A stretch of 64,000 nt of DNA from Chitinophaga cymbidii (GTDB taxonomy: Bacteria > Bacteroidota > Bacteroidia > Chitinophagales > Chitinophagaceae): the NCBI RefSeq assembly GCF_007992715.1, contig NZ_BKAU01000001.1, forward strand, positions 744,001 through 808,000. Direction: 5' to 3'. Made by a program: the position numbers and the translations under genes. Under the pieces are notes generated by a model. The model was not told the origin of the DNA and did not search any database. It saw only the letters and a list, made by a program, of their open reading frames with translations. Of this stretch, positions 25,776 to 34,792 are shown piece after piece. How positions within the stretch are numbered: position 1 is the first letter of the stretch; every line of letters begins with the position of its first letter.

Positions 25776-26585
25776 ATGAAGACTGCACGCCTTTTTTTAA
25801 TGGCATTCACCGTGTTGGCATTTGCATCCTGCAGCCGCCAGGTACACACCTACGTGCCCAACCAGGCCAACGTGCCGCTGCTCAAGGAAAAGAACGAATT
25901 CAAAGGCAACGTTTCCTTCACCAACTGGCAGGGAGCATATGCTGTTACCGACAATATCGGCATCATGGCCAGCGGCCAGTACGTATGGCGCAACATGTTT
26001 TATGACCGCGACAGTGACGGCGATTACCTGCTGGACCCTCACGTGCGCGGCGGGCTGATAGAAGGAGGCGTGGGATTCTTCAAACCCATCGGCACAAGCA
26101 GGCGCGCCATATTTGATGTGTACGCGGGCTACGGCAACGGCAGCTTCAAAACAGTTGATAACGGCTTCCAGTACGACAGCATCCAGGGAAATCCGGACTA
26201 CCTGCTGCGTACCAAATTCCATAAATTCTTCGTACAACCTTCTTTCGGGCTTTCCCACAAAGTGGTGGAAGCTGCTTTCTCTACCCGCTTTTCCGTGGTG
26301 CGCTTCTATGATCAGACCATGGGCAGCAAAGTGTTTGAAGACAACGAGAGCCGCCGCGAAAATTTCATGCGGCTGAGCGACAAAGCCATTCCCTTCTTTG
26401 AGCCGACCTTCACCGTGCGCGTGGGCTACCGCTATGTAAAATGGCAGGCGCAGCTGCTCTTCTCCGTGCCTATCAACGACGAAACCTACACGGGCTACCA
26501 GGTGGGAGATTTCTTCCAGCCGGTGTCGCTGACCATGGGTGTTTCGCTGAATTTCGGGCAGTGGGTGCAGGACGCGGGGAAATGA
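25776..26585 (+). CDS. Lipoprotein of a tandem paralogous family, copy 1
   Basis: A 269-residue lipoprotein (signal with lipobox LAFASC). It starts the mature part with the family signature YVPNQANVPLLKEKNEFK and then NWQGAYAVTDNIGIMASGQYVW. Alternating polar and apolar strands, repeated aromatic residues and the ending VGDFFQPVSLTMGVSLNFG suggest a small outer-membrane beta-barrel of about 8-10 strands, though a lipid anchor on a barrel is unusual. Function is unknown. Two paralogues follow, and a LacI regulator lies 24 bases upstream, so the four genes may be one unit. Confidence 0.75.
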   Translation: MKTARLFLMAFTVLAFASCSRQVHTYVPNQANVPLLKEKNEFKGNVSFTNWQGAYAVTDNIGIMASGQYVWRNMFYDRDSDGDYLLDPHVRGGLIEGGVGFFKPIGTSRRAIFDVYAGYGNGSFKTVDNGFQYDSIQGNPDYLLRTKFHKFFVQPSFGLSHKVVEAAFSTRFSVVRFYDQTMGSKVFEDNESRRENFMRLSDKAIPFFEPTFTVRVGYRYVKWQAQLLFSVPINDETYTGYQVGDFFQPVSLTMGVSLNFGQWVQDAGK

Positions 26586-26636
26586 GGGTGTAACATTTCA
26601 GGGGTGTCGCGCGCTTAACAGCAGATACGTCACACT

Positions 26637-27431
26637 ATGAAATTCTGTTATCCCTGGATGTTGCTTGTCTGCATGACAGGCTGCATCTCCTGTACCCGCA
26701 ACATTTATATACCGAACCAGGTAAATGCCCCGTTGCTGCACGAAAAGCACCAGCTTAAAATAGATGCCGCACCTTCCAACCTGCAGGCTGCCTATGCCCT
26801 TACCGATAAATTTGCGGTGATGGTGAACGGACAATACACCTGGGAACGATTGGGCCGGGAAGGCTCTGCCACGAGCAGCCGCCACGGGCGTTTTACAAGA
26901 CCATTGGGTGGAGTCGTGGAAGCAGGACTTGGTATCTTCAAGAAATTCACGCACCCGGATAAGCCGCCGATCGTACTGGACCTGTATGCAGGATATGGCG
27001 CCGGCGGGTTCAGCATATCCGATCATGCATATTATAAAGACAGCACTGGCGGCACACACCGGGATTATACCGTGCGTACCCGCTTCCGGAAATTCTTTAT
27101 TCAGCCTGGCTTCGGCATGGTGCACAAAAGAGTAGAGCTCGCATTCACGCCCCGTTTTACTTTTCTTCGCTACGCAATCCCCTTTGTAGGCAGCAGTGTG
27201 TCAGAGGTCTATTTAACAAACACCTTTGACAACCAGATAACCTATCTTCCGGAAATGAGGAAAGCGGCCAGCAGCGCCACTTTTTTATATGAGCCGGCAT
27301 TCACCCTTCGCGTCGGCAGTCCTCATTTCAAATGGTATTTCCAGTTATTGGGATCTACGGTCAGTATGTTTGATTCGAACGATTACTATCCTTTCATCAG
27401 CATTACAACCGGTATTTCTGCCCGCTTTTAA
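26637..27431 (+). CDS. Lipoprotein of a tandem paralogous family, copy 2
   Basis: A 264-residue paralogue of its neighbours. The signal MLLVCMTGCISC contains candidate lipobox cysteines, and the mature protein opens YIPNQVNAPLLHEKHQLK, then AYALTDKFAVMVNGQYTW. The conserved middle FVFDxYAGYGxGxF pattern appears here as VLDLYAGYGAGGF, and the RTRFRKFFIQPGFGMVHKRVELAFTPRF block is shared with the other two. It ends ISITTGISARF, a typical last barrel strand with C-terminal Phe. Function is unknown. Confidence 0.75.
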   Translation: MKFCYPWMLLVCMTGCISCTRNIYIPNQVNAPLLHEKHQLKIDAAPSNLQAAYALTDKFAVMVNGQYTWERLGREGSATSSRHGRFTRPLGGVVEAGLGIFKKFTHPDKPPIVLDLYAGYGAGGFSISDHAYYKDSTGGTHRDYTVRTRFRKFFIQPGFGMVHKRVELAFTPRFTFLRYAIPFVGSSVSEVYLTNTFDNQITYLPEMRKAASSATFLYEPAFTLRVGSPHFKWYFQLLGSTVSMFDSNDYYPFISITTGISARF

Positions 27432-27446
27432 AAAAACGCTCCTGCC

Positions 27447-28262
27447 ATGAAAATATGTTACCTGCAACTATTGCTTTTGTTGATCTGCTTAACGGGATGT
27501 TATTCCCCCATCTACCTGCCCAACCAGGTAAATGCACCGCTGCTGAAGGAGAAAAATGAATGGAAAATAAACGTAGCGCCTTCCAACTGGCAGGCGGCGT
27601 ATGCCGTTACGGACCATTTTGCGGTCATGCTGAACGGCATGTATAGCTGGGAAAGATTCGGCACGCACACGGCAAGCAATGATTCCGGCCTGTTTGATCA
27701 CGACAGTCCTTTCACAAGGCCCGAAGGCGGTTTTGCAGAAGTAGGGGCGGGTTATTTCACAACGATCGTAGATCACCCGGAAAGGCCACTCATCTTCGAT
27801 GTGTTTGCGGGATATGGAGCGGGAGGTTTTACCGTGATCGACCGCAGTTATTATGTGGAACGCAATATTGCCCTTCGTAAAGATCATACGGTGCGGACGA
27901 CCTTCCATAAATTTTTCATACAGCCGGGGATCGGGATGCGGCACGAAAGAGTAGAGCTATCTTTTAATCCACGTTTTACGTTACTGACAGGCTACAATTC
28001 CAGGGCGGGCATACTGGTGGATAATTACCGGGATTACCTGAACAGGGGCCTCGGCAAAACGGTGTGGCTGTATGAGCCTGCCCTTACGCTGCGGCTGGGT
28101 TCTCCGCATATCAAATGGCATTTCCAGATTCACGGCAGCGTGCCGATGAACGGTGTTATGGGGCCAGACAAGTTCCTTTCGCCCAAGTTCTTCCCGGAGA
28201 TAACAGTTAATAGCGGCATCACGCTGAATTTCCGGTCGAAAAAAGAACGGGCTGCCCTTTGA
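27447..28262 (+). CDS. Lipoprotein of a tandem paralogous family, copy 3
   Basis: A 271-residue paralogue, only 15 bases after copy 2. The lipobox is LLICLTGC, then YLPNQVNAPLLKEKNEWK and NWQAAYAVTDHFAVMLNGMYSW. It shares the DVFAGYGAGGF and FHKFFIQPGIGMRHERVELSFNPRF blocks. It appears closer to copy 2 than to copy 1. The reading frame ends inside the stem of the following bidirectional terminator. Function is unknown. Confidence 0.75.
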   Translation: MKICYLQLLLLLICLTGCYSPIYLPNQVNAPLLKEKNEWKINVAPSNWQAAYAVTDHFAVMLNGMYSWERFGTHTASNDSGLFDHDSPFTRPEGGFAEVGAGYFTTIVDHPERPLIFDVFAGYGAGGFTVIDRSYYVERNIALRKDHTVRTTFHKFFIQPGIGMRHERVELSFNPRFTLLTGYNSRAGILVDNYRDYLNRGLGKTVWLYEPALTLRLGSPHIKWHFQIHGSVPMNGVMGPDKFLSPKFFPEITVNSGITLNFRSKKERAAL

Positions 28263-28275
28263 GGAACAGCCCGTT
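28246..28275. terminator. Bidirectional intrinsic terminator
   Basis: A 9-bp stem AACGGGCTG/CAGCCCGTT (28246-28254 and 28267-28275) is flanked by T-rich tracts in both directions: ATTGTCATTTTATTTTT on the plus strand and CTTTTTT on the minus strand. It separates the convergent lipoprotein and fucosidase genes. Confidence 0.85.
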
Positions 28276-28279
28276 ATTG

Positions 28280-29695
28280 TCATTTTATTTTTATCGCGAC
28301 TGCATATTTCAAATTCTTCTTCAGCGCGGATGCCGGCAGCTTCACTTCTACGGCCTCTCCGGCTTTCTTCCAGGATACTTTCCCGTTCACACCGAGTAAT
28401 TCCATCTTAGCGCCGCCGGCGGGCGTAATGCCGGAGAAACGGATCACAGGCGGCAGCGCCTCTCCTTCATCCAGCAGGTAGATCGCGTAGATCGTGCCGT
28501 TTTTCTTTTGCGAAAAGCAAACCTTTCCGTCTTTATACGGCGCAACGGAGCGGGTGCCGTAGATCGCGTCGCCGTTTATCTCCATCCACTGCCCGATGCT
28601 GTCGAGCTTGCGGTAGGCTTCGTCGTGCCAGGCGCCATCCGGACCGGGGCCGATGTTCAGCAGGTAGTTGCCGCCTTTCGCCACAATGTCCACCAGGTTG
28701 TGGATGATCCTGTTCACGGGCTTGTAGCGGTCGTTGGGAACGTACGACCAGGAGCCGGCCATGGTCATGCAGGTTTCCCAGGGATAGTCCAGCGGCTTTT
28801 CCGGTATCTGCTGCTCGGGCGTGCGGTAGTTTTCGTAGGGGCCATGCACGCTGCGGTCTACCACAATGAGGCCGGGCTGATGTTTACGGGCCATGGAGGT
28901 GATGGCGGGCATATTGATGTCCTGGTCCTGCGCCGGCGTTTTATTCCAGCCCAGGGATTCTTTGGTGTGCATGTCCAGCGGGCGCACCCATCCGCCATCC
29001 AGCCAGAGAATATCTACTTTTCCGTAGCCGGTCATCAGCTCTTCGATCTGGTTATAGGTGAATTGCTGAAACTGCTTCCAGCGATCGGGGTATTTGCTGA
29101 TCTCGTAGTTCACGTTCCTGTCTTTCGGCGGGAAGTACGGCCACCAGTAGGAATCCACGTTCCAGTCCGGTTTGGAGAAATAAGCGCCGATGTGGATGCC
29201 TTCGTGGCGGAACGCATTGAACACTTCCTTCGTTACGTCCGCACGCGGGTCTTTGCTGAAAGGCACGTTAGGTGCGGTGATGCGGTAGGCGGACTGCTTT
29301 GTATCGAACATATTGAAGCCGTCGTGGTGCTTGGTGGTGAACACCATGTAGCGCATGCCAGCTTTTCTGGCGGCAGCGGCCCAGCGGGCGGGATCGAATT
29401 TAACGGGATTGAAGGTGTTAGCCAGCGCTTCATACTTTTGCACGTACTCGCAGTAGGGAATGCCTTCCGGCTTGCGGTGCGTCCAGCCTTCATCTTCCGG
29501 GCAAAGGCTCCAGGATTCCACGATGCCCCACTGGGAATATGTGCCCCAGTGCATCATCAGCCCGAATTTCCAGTCCTGCCACTCTTCCAGCTTCTGCAAT
29601 ACCAGCGGATCTTTCTCTTTCACATAAGGATGCTCTTCCTGAGCATGTACGGCGAAACCTGCAAGCAGGCACACCGTCAATAGCATGTTTTTCAT
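28280..29695 (-). CDS. Alpha-L-fucosidase (GH29)
   Basis: A 471-residue exported glycosidase (signal MKNMLLTVCLLAGFAVHAQ) that removes alpha-linked fucose. GH29 hallmarks are WKFGLMMHWGTYSQWG near the N-terminus, YMVFTTKHHDGFNMFD, and the nucleophile aspartate in DILWLDGGWV. The C-terminal 90 residues form the usual small beta-sandwich. It lies 95 bases downstream of the beta-mannosidase on the same strand, so the two are probably co-transcribed and act on the same fucosylated, mannose-containing glycans. No SusCD pair is directly adjacent. Confidence 0.93.
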   Translation of the reverse strand: MKNMLLTVCLLAGFAVHAQEEHPYVKEKDPLVLQKLEEWQDWKFGLMMHWGTYSQWGIVESWSLCPEDEGWTHRKPEGIPYCEYVQKYEALANTFNPVKFDPARWAAAARKAGMRYMVFTTKHHDGFNMFDTKQSAYRITAPNVPFSKDPRADVTKEVFNAFRHEGIHIGAYFSKPDWNVDSYWWPYFPPKDRNVNYEISKYPDRWKQFQQFTYNQIEELMTGYGKVDILWLDGGWVRPLDMHTKESLGWNKTPAQDQDINMPAITSMARKHQPGLIVVDRSVHGPYENYRTPEQQIPEKPLDYPWETCMTMAGSWSYVPNDRYKPVNRIIHNLVDIVAKGGNYLLNIGPGPDGAWHDEAYRKLDSIGQWMEINGDAIYGTRSVAPYKDGKVCFSQKKNGTIYAIYLLDEGEALPPVIRFSGITPAGGAKMELLGVNGKVSWKKAGEAVEVKLPASALKKNLKYAVAIKIK

Positions 29696-29790
29696 CTGTT
29701 CATGTTTTACAGTTACCTTATTTCAGTATATGTTGCTGATCCGTTGAATACTTTATTTCAGGCGGCCGGAAGGAAGGCACGTTCCGCCGT

Positions 29791-32340
29791 TTATTCCCGG
29801 CACGCATTTGCCAGATGCATGATGCGCAATTGTTCTTTTACCTGTTCTTTAGCCAGCCTGGTCTTTACTTCCACGATCTGCGCCCGGCCCGGCAGCAGAT
29901 CGAAATAGTTATCGGAAAAATGGGAGGAATCATCCTGCTCCAGCGAAAGGTATACATTCCGGGCCAGGGACCCGGACTGCAGGCGCACCATCATCTTTCC
30001 GTCCTTTTCCTCCACCTCCGCGGCGATCGCCGCTTTGGGCAATTGCAGCAAACGGGGTGCAGCAAAGTAAAATACATTCTCCGATAATACCTTATTGTTC
30101 TTTAGCAGTTTGGAATACAATATTACCCTTGTGCGGTCCGCCCCGTTCAGCATGTCTTGTATGGGGATGCTGTGCACCATTTCGCTGCCGCCGGTTTTAG
30201 TGCGCACGAGCATTTGTTCCTGCCATATTTCTTTCCCGTTCATGTCCATCAGTTGCAGGTGCAGCATGGCCGTTTCGGGTTCCGGCAGATCGCTGACGAG
30301 GTGTGTTACCACCCTGCCGGCCTGTTTGGAATGGCTGATGAGCACCGGGGCATATGCTTTTTTAACGAAGTAGTGCAGGGCCTTCCACCGGCCGAAATAA
30401 TCGATGCCGCTCCAGGATGCGCCGGGCCAGCAGTCATTCAGCTGCCAGTAGAGCGTGCCCATGCAAAAGGGCATGGCGCGGCGGTGCGCTTCCATCCCCA
30501 CCTTCATTCCTTCCGCCTGCAATACCTGGCTGAGGTAAAGGAAAGCGGGGAAGTTCTTCGGGGGTTTGTAGTAATGGTCCATATACGTTTTGATGGCGGC
30601 ATTTCCACGGGTGAAGCTCTTCTGGTGGGCCTGCATTACGTAGGAATGGATGTCCCACTGGCTGGTGTCCGCATAGCGGCGCACGGTATGAATGTCGGGG
30701 AACGACTGAAAGCCGTATTCACTCATGAAACGCGGCACATGCGTGGCGAAAGCTTCAAACCATTCCATGCCGTGCCACACGCCCCAGTAGTGATTATCGC
30801 CGTGTTTGAAATCTTCGGCTTTGCCCCAGTTGCTGATGGGGGACGAAGGGAAGTAAAAGCGGCCGGGATCGTGGGTTTTCACGGCATCGGGCAACAGCTG
30901 GTGAAATAATGTTTCGTATCCTTCCAGGAGCTGTTTCCACTGTTTGTCCGTATACGCATATCCGTCTTTCCAGCCCCAGTTTTTGATCGCCACGGCAATT
31001 TCATTGTTGCCGCACCAGAGCGCGAGCGAAGGATGGTTACGCAGGCGGGTGATGTTATCTTCCGCTTCTTCCTTCACCTGTTGCAGGAATCCGGGATCGG
31101 AAGGATACAGTGTACAGGCGAACATAAAATCCTGCCATACCAGGATGCCTGCTTCATCAGCGAGGTCGTAGAACTGATCGTTCTCGTAAATGCCGCCGCC
31201 CCATACGCGGACCATGTTGAAGTTTGCTTCCTTCATGTCATCGAACAGCTTTTTGTAGCGTTCCGGTGTGGCGCGCGGCAGGAAATTATCCTGCGGAATG
31301 TAGTTCGATCCTTTCATGAAGATCGCGCGGCCATTGACTTTCACGAAAAAGCTGGTGCCGTGTTCGTCTTTTTTATTCACGACTTCAATCGTACGCAGGC
31401 CGATGCGCTGACGCAGCTTTTGCAGGGTATCGCCGCCGCTGACAACGGCTACTTCAACGGGATATAATTTCTGATCGCCCTGCCCGTTCGGCCACCAGCG
31501 CTGCGGCTGCGGGATGGTAAAAGGAAGGCGCAGCTGATGTTTGCCGGCGGACAGGGATTGATGGAGCTGTTGCGTGGCAAATTCTTCATGCGGACTTTTT
31601 ACGATGATATTGTAAGCGCCGGGCTTGTGTACTTCCAGCGTGAGAGCGGCTTCCAGCGTTGCCTGCGCGTCTGTGAGCTGCTGCTGGCGGAGCCAGCTGT
31701 CTTTTATTTGCGCCTTGCTCCAGGCTTTCAGGCGAACGGGGCGCCAGATGCCGCTGGTAACGAGGCGCGGGCCCCAGTCCCATCCGTAATGGTAGGGCGC
31801 TTTGCGGGCGAATATGCCTAAAGGAATGTCGCTGGCATCGTTGCCGGCGGGGTATACGAGGCGTTCCGCGAGGAATTTGGGCATGTCATGCGCAACCGGA
31901 CTGTGGAACAGGATGCGGAGGGTGTTCCTGCCGGGCTTCAGGTGTTTTTTCACGGGGACTTCCCTCCGCACGAACATGTTCTCCGCTTTCAGCACCAATG
32001 CGTCGTTCACATATACGTCCGCATAAGTATCCAGCCCTTCAAATTCCAGCGATATAACGTCATGCCGCAGGAGTTCCGGCGTAATGTTAAGCCGCGTGCG
32101 GTATTCCCAGTCTTTCTTATCGATCCACTGCACGCCTTTTTCGTTGGCGTCGCGGAAGGGGTCAGGGATAAGTTTGTGATGCAGGAGGTCCGTATGCACA
32201 GTGCCGGGCACGGTGGCTGTGCGCCATGCCTGTTCATCCGTGCGGCGGAATTCCCAGTTCTTCAGCTCCGTGCTGATCTGTTGTGCGAACACGGGGGCCG
32301 TGATGAACACCAGCAAAAGGCTCCTTAGTAAATTTCCCAT
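29791..32340 (-). CDS. Beta-mannosidase (GH2)
   Basis: An 849-residue exported glycosidase (signal MGNLLRSLLLVFITAPVFAQQ). The N-terminal jelly-roll and Ig-like domains are followed by the TIM barrel. The acid/base glutamate is in LALWCGNNEIAVAIKNW and the nucleophile glutamate in FMSEYGFQSFPD, both typical of GH2 beta-mannosidases. VWQDFMFACTLYPSDP and MGTLYWQLNDCWPGASW are further family signatures. It would cleave terminal beta-mannose, for example from N-glycan cores or mannans. It starts 29 bases from the divergent DUF6728 gene. Confidence 0.93.
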   Translation of the reverse strand: MGNLLRSLLLVFITAPVFAQQISTELKNWEFRRTDEQAWRTATVPGTVHTDLLHHKLIPDPFRDANEKGVQWIDKKDWEYRTRLNITPELLRHDVISLEFEGLDTYADVYVNDALVLKAENMFVRREVPVKKHLKPGRNTLRILFHSPVAHDMPKFLAERLVYPAGNDASDIPLGIFARKAPYHYGWDWGPRLVTSGIWRPVRLKAWSKAQIKDSWLRQQQLTDAQATLEAALTLEVHKPGAYNIIVKSPHEEFATQQLHQSLSAGKHQLRLPFTIPQPQRWWPNGQGDQKLYPVEVAVVSGGDTLQKLRQRIGLRTIEVVNKKDEHGTSFFVKVNGRAIFMKGSNYIPQDNFLPRATPERYKKLFDDMKEANFNMVRVWGGGIYENDQFYDLADEAGILVWQDFMFACTLYPSDPGFLQQVKEEAEDNITRLRNHPSLALWCGNNEIAVAIKNWGWKDGYAYTDKQWKQLLEGYETLFHQLLPDAVKTHDPGRFYFPSSPISNWGKAEDFKHGDNHYWGVWHGMEWFEAFATHVPRFMSEYGFQSFPDIHTVRRYADTSQWDIHSYVMQAHQKSFTRGNAAIKTYMDHYYKPPKNFPAFLYLSQVLQAEGMKVGMEAHRRAMPFCMGTLYWQLNDCWPGASWSGIDYFGRWKALHYFVKKAYAPVLISHSKQAGRVVTHLVSDLPEPETAMLHLQLMDMNGKEIWQEQMLVRTKTGGSEMVHSIPIQDMLNGADRTRVILYSKLLKNNKVLSENVFYFAAPRLLQLPKAAIAAEVEEKDGKMMVRLQSGSLARNVYLSLEQDDSSHFSDNYFDLLPGRAQIVEVKTRLAKEQVKEQLRIMHLANACRE

Positions 32341-32369
32341 AGCGCGTAAAAATAACGGATATTTGTACC

Positions 32370-32537
32370 ATGAAAAGCATCTGGCGCCAGATATTGCAGC
32401 ATCTCTACATCAAAAAGCGCGACCCGGGAGAGGTGAGGAATACCAATACGAAGCTCATGCATGGCATGAACCGGATCTCTATCATCCTGTTCGTGATCGC
32501 GTTGATCGTGATGCTGATAAGGTTGTTCCGGCATTAG
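32370..32537 (+). CDS. DUF6728-family membrane microprotein
   Basis: A 55-residue protein (MKSIWRQILQHLYIKKRDPG at the start, one membrane helix about 37-52, ending RLFRH). It reads from an ATG at 32370 to a TAG at 32535-32537. The pattern of a short basic N-terminus, NTNTKLMHGMNRIS, then a single hydrophobic helix matches the DUF6728 family, which is found in Bacteroidota and has no known function. It is divergent from the beta-mannosidase gene and overlaps the 3' end of lpxB by four bases tail to tail. Confidence 0.75.
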   Translation: MKSIWRQILQHLYIKKRDPGEVRNTNTKLMHGMNRISIILFVIALIVMLIRLFRH

Positions 32538-33631
32538 CGCATCCCCACGATCGCTTCCGCCGCCTTGCGCGATGCCGTTCCATCCCCAAGGAGCGTCCAG
32601 AGCACGGCATAATCCGCTTTCATTTGCTGCCGGCGGGCAGTGTCTTTCAGGATGAGCGTTAATTCTTTCAACAGGTTTTCTTCCGTCAGGTCGTGCTGGA
32701 TCAGCTCTTTCACCACGGGTTTGTCCATGATGAGGTTGACGAGGGAGATATATTTTACTTTGATGAGGTATTTCGCGAAGAAATAGGAAACGGGGCTGCC
32801 TTTGTAGCATACTACTTCCGGTACGCCGAACAGCGCTGTTTCCAGCGTGGCGGTGCCGGAAGTGACCAGCGCGGCGGACGCCTGCAACAGCAGCTGGTAG
32901 GTTTGGTTCTTTACAACAGACACGTTGGGGTAAGCGCTGGTGAAACTACTGATGAAATTGTCTTCCAGGCTCGGCGCCTGCGCCATGATGAACTGGTATT
33001 CGGGGAAATACCGCGCCATGGACAGCATGACCGGCAGCTTCTCTTTTACTTCCTGCTTGCGGCTGCCGGGCAGCAGCGCGATCACCGGCTTTTCGGAAAA
33101 CGATGGTGCGGAAGGCGCTTCCTGTGCGGCTTTTATAGCTTCTATCAACGGATGCCCCACATACTCCACTTCAAAATCCCACTTGCGGTAAAAATCTTTT
33201 TCGAATGGCAGTATCACCAGCATTTTGTCCACCGTCTGCCGGATCTTCTTCACCCTTCCTTCTTTCCAGGCCCATACTTGCGGACTGATATAATACACCA
33301 CCTTCAACCCCTGCTGTTTCGCCCATTCGGCAATGCGGAGGTTGAAGCCGGGATAGTCAATGAGGATGAGCACATCGGGCTGATAAGCGAGGATATCTTT
33401 TTTACACTGGTCGAGATTGGCGAAGATGGTGCGCAGGTTCATGATCACTTCCACGAAGCCCATGAAGGCGAGGTCCCGGTAGTGCTTCACTACTTTCGCG
33501 CCGGCCTGCTCCATGAGATCTCCGCCCCAGGAGCGGATGTCGGCGGACGCATCCAGCTGTTTCAGCTGTTTGACAAGATTGCTGCCATGCAGGTCCCCGG
33601 AGGCTTCGCCGGCTATGATATAATACTTCAT
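32534..33631 (-). CDS. lpxB: Lipid-A-disaccharide synthase
   Basis: A 365-residue GT19 glycosyltransferase that joins UDP-2,3-diacylglucosamine and lipid X to form the lipid A disaccharide. The start MKYYIIAGEASGDLHGSNL is the LpxB signature, and VLILIDYPGFNLRIA and VTSGTATLETALFGVPEVVCYKGS are further conserved blocks. It is a peripheral inner-membrane enzyme. It is last in the likely surE, small membrane protein, lpxB run, only 3 bases after the preceding gene. Confidence 0.96.
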   Translation of the reverse strand: MKYYIIAGEASGDLHGSNLVKQLKQLDASADIRSWGGDLMEQAGAKVVKHYRDLAFMGFVEVIMNLRTIFANLDQCKKDILAYQPDVLILIDYPGFNLRIAEWAKQQGLKVVYYISPQVWAWKEGRVKKIRQTVDKMLVILPFEKDFYRKWDFEVEYVGHPLIEAIKAAQEAPSAPSFSEKPVIALLPGSRKQEVKEKLPVMLSMARYFPEYQFIMAQAPSLEDNFISSFTSAYPNVSVVKNQTYQLLLQASAALVTSGTATLETALFGVPEVVCYKGSPVSYFFAKYLIKVKYISLVNLIMDKPVVKELIQHDLTEENLLKELTLILKDTARRQQMKADYAVLWTLLGDGTASRKAAEAIVGMR

Positions 33632-33634
33632 CTG

Positions 33635-33943
33635 CTACCAGTGAATGATTTTAAGCAGCAAGATAACGATTGCGTATAACATTGTGATGAGGAAAATGCC
33701 CCTGGCCGTGAGGTCCCGGCGCTTGCGGGTGTAGAGATAGAATACCAGGCCGTTGGCGAGCAGGCAGATGCTGATGAGCTTGGGGAGCAGGTGCCTGTTC
33801 TGTTTCAGCATGGTGAAGAAATCGGACAGGCTTTGATCGCGGGGCATAAACGTCACCAGGTAGTAGATAAACAGGCCGGCTACCGGGGCCAGCAGCCCCA
33901 GTAAGATACCCAGTGATAATTTGTCTTGTTTGAGCATGTTCAT
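33635..33943 (-). CDS. Small integral membrane protein
   Basis: A 102-residue protein with three hydrophobic segments (about 10-31, 53-70 and 80-99) separated by short charged loops (TFMPRDQSLSDFFTMLKQNRHLLPK; YTRKRRDLTARG). I do not recognise a named family. It lies between surE (12 bases) and lpxB (3 bases), so it is co-transcribed with them and may have a role in the envelope (inference). Confidence 0.8.
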   Translation of the reverse strand: MNMLKQDKLSLGILLGLLAPVAGLFIYYLVTFMPRDQSLSDFFTMLKQNRHLLPKLISICLLANGLVFYLYTRKRRDLTARGIFLITMLYAIVILLLKIIHW

Positions 33944-33955
33944 AGGATTATTGTA

Positions 33956-34726
33956 TCAGAAGCGCCAGTCGGCTTCCAGTTTTTTCATCAGCCTGTAATC
34001 TGTCAGGTCGAACTGTACGGGCACCAGCGAAGTATAGCCGTTTTCCAGGGCCCATACGTCGGTGTCGTTCCCTGTGTCCTGGTTCTTGAATTCGCCGGTG
34101 AGCCAGTAGTACTTTTTGCCGTGGGGGTCGCGGCGTTCATCGAACTCCTCCACCCATTTGGCGTTGGCCTGGCGGGTGATGCGGATGCCTTTGTAATCTT
34201 TCGCGTCCACATCCGGTATATTAACGTTGAAAAGGGTGTGTTTCGGCAGTTCAGTGCTCAACATTTTTTTTGTGACGGTATGCGCTACTTCGCCACAGGT
34301 GGTCATGTCCGCCTCATAGTCGTAATTCAGATAAGAGAAACCGACGGAAGGGATGCCTTCGATAGCCGCTTCCATGGCGGCGGACATGGTGCCGGAATAG
34401 ATAATGTTGATGGAATGATTGGCGCCATGGTTGATACCGCTCACGCAGATGTCCGGCGCGCGTTCCAGTATCTTGTCCCGCGCCAGCTTCACACAGTCAA
34501 CAGGCGTACCGGAACAGGTCCATGCTTCGATGTCCCCGAATATGTCTACCTGGTTCAGCCGTAGCGGGAAGCCCAGCGTAATGGCGTGCCCTTTGCCGGA
34601 CTGGGGGCTGTCCGGCGCTACCACCACCACTTTGCCCAGCGTTTCCACGGCTTCTATCAAAGTTCGTATGCCCGGAGACGTTATTCCGTCGTCATTCGTG
34701 ACCAGTATCAGTTTTTCCTTCTTCAC
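33956..34726 (-). CDS. surE: 5'/3'-nucleotidase SurE
   Basis: A 256-residue metal-dependent nucleotidase acting on nucleoside monophosphates. The metal-binding NDDGITSPG motif is at the start, PDSPQSGKGHAIT follows near residue 38, and GINHGANHSINIIYSGTMSAAMEA carries the conserved Asn and the later active-site residues. Length is typical. The start codon is GTG at 34724-34726. It is the first of a tight three-gene run ending in lpxB. Confidence 0.95.
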   Translation of the reverse strand: MKKEKLILVTNDDGITSPGIRTLIEAVETLGKVVVVAPDSPQSGKGHAITLGFPLRLNQVDIFGDIEAWTCSGTPVDCVKLARDKILERAPDICVSGINHGANHSINIIYSGTMSAAMEAAIEGIPSVGFSYLNYDYEADMTTCGEVAHTVTKKMLSTELPKHTLFNVNIPDVDAKDYKGIRITRQANAKWVEEFDERRDPHGKKYYWLTGEFKNQDTGNDTDVWALENGYTSLVPVQFDLTDYRLMKKLEADWRF

Positions 34727-34792
34727 GTTCTCGTTTTATCAACAAATTTACAAGCTGTGATTTACAATTCCTGACGTTTAACATTTAAATAA

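Noticed and set aside
28508..29683. A 391-codon open frame antisense to the fucosidase gene
   Set aside because: The fucosidase frame has GH29 motifs and a signal peptide; the antisense frame has neither.
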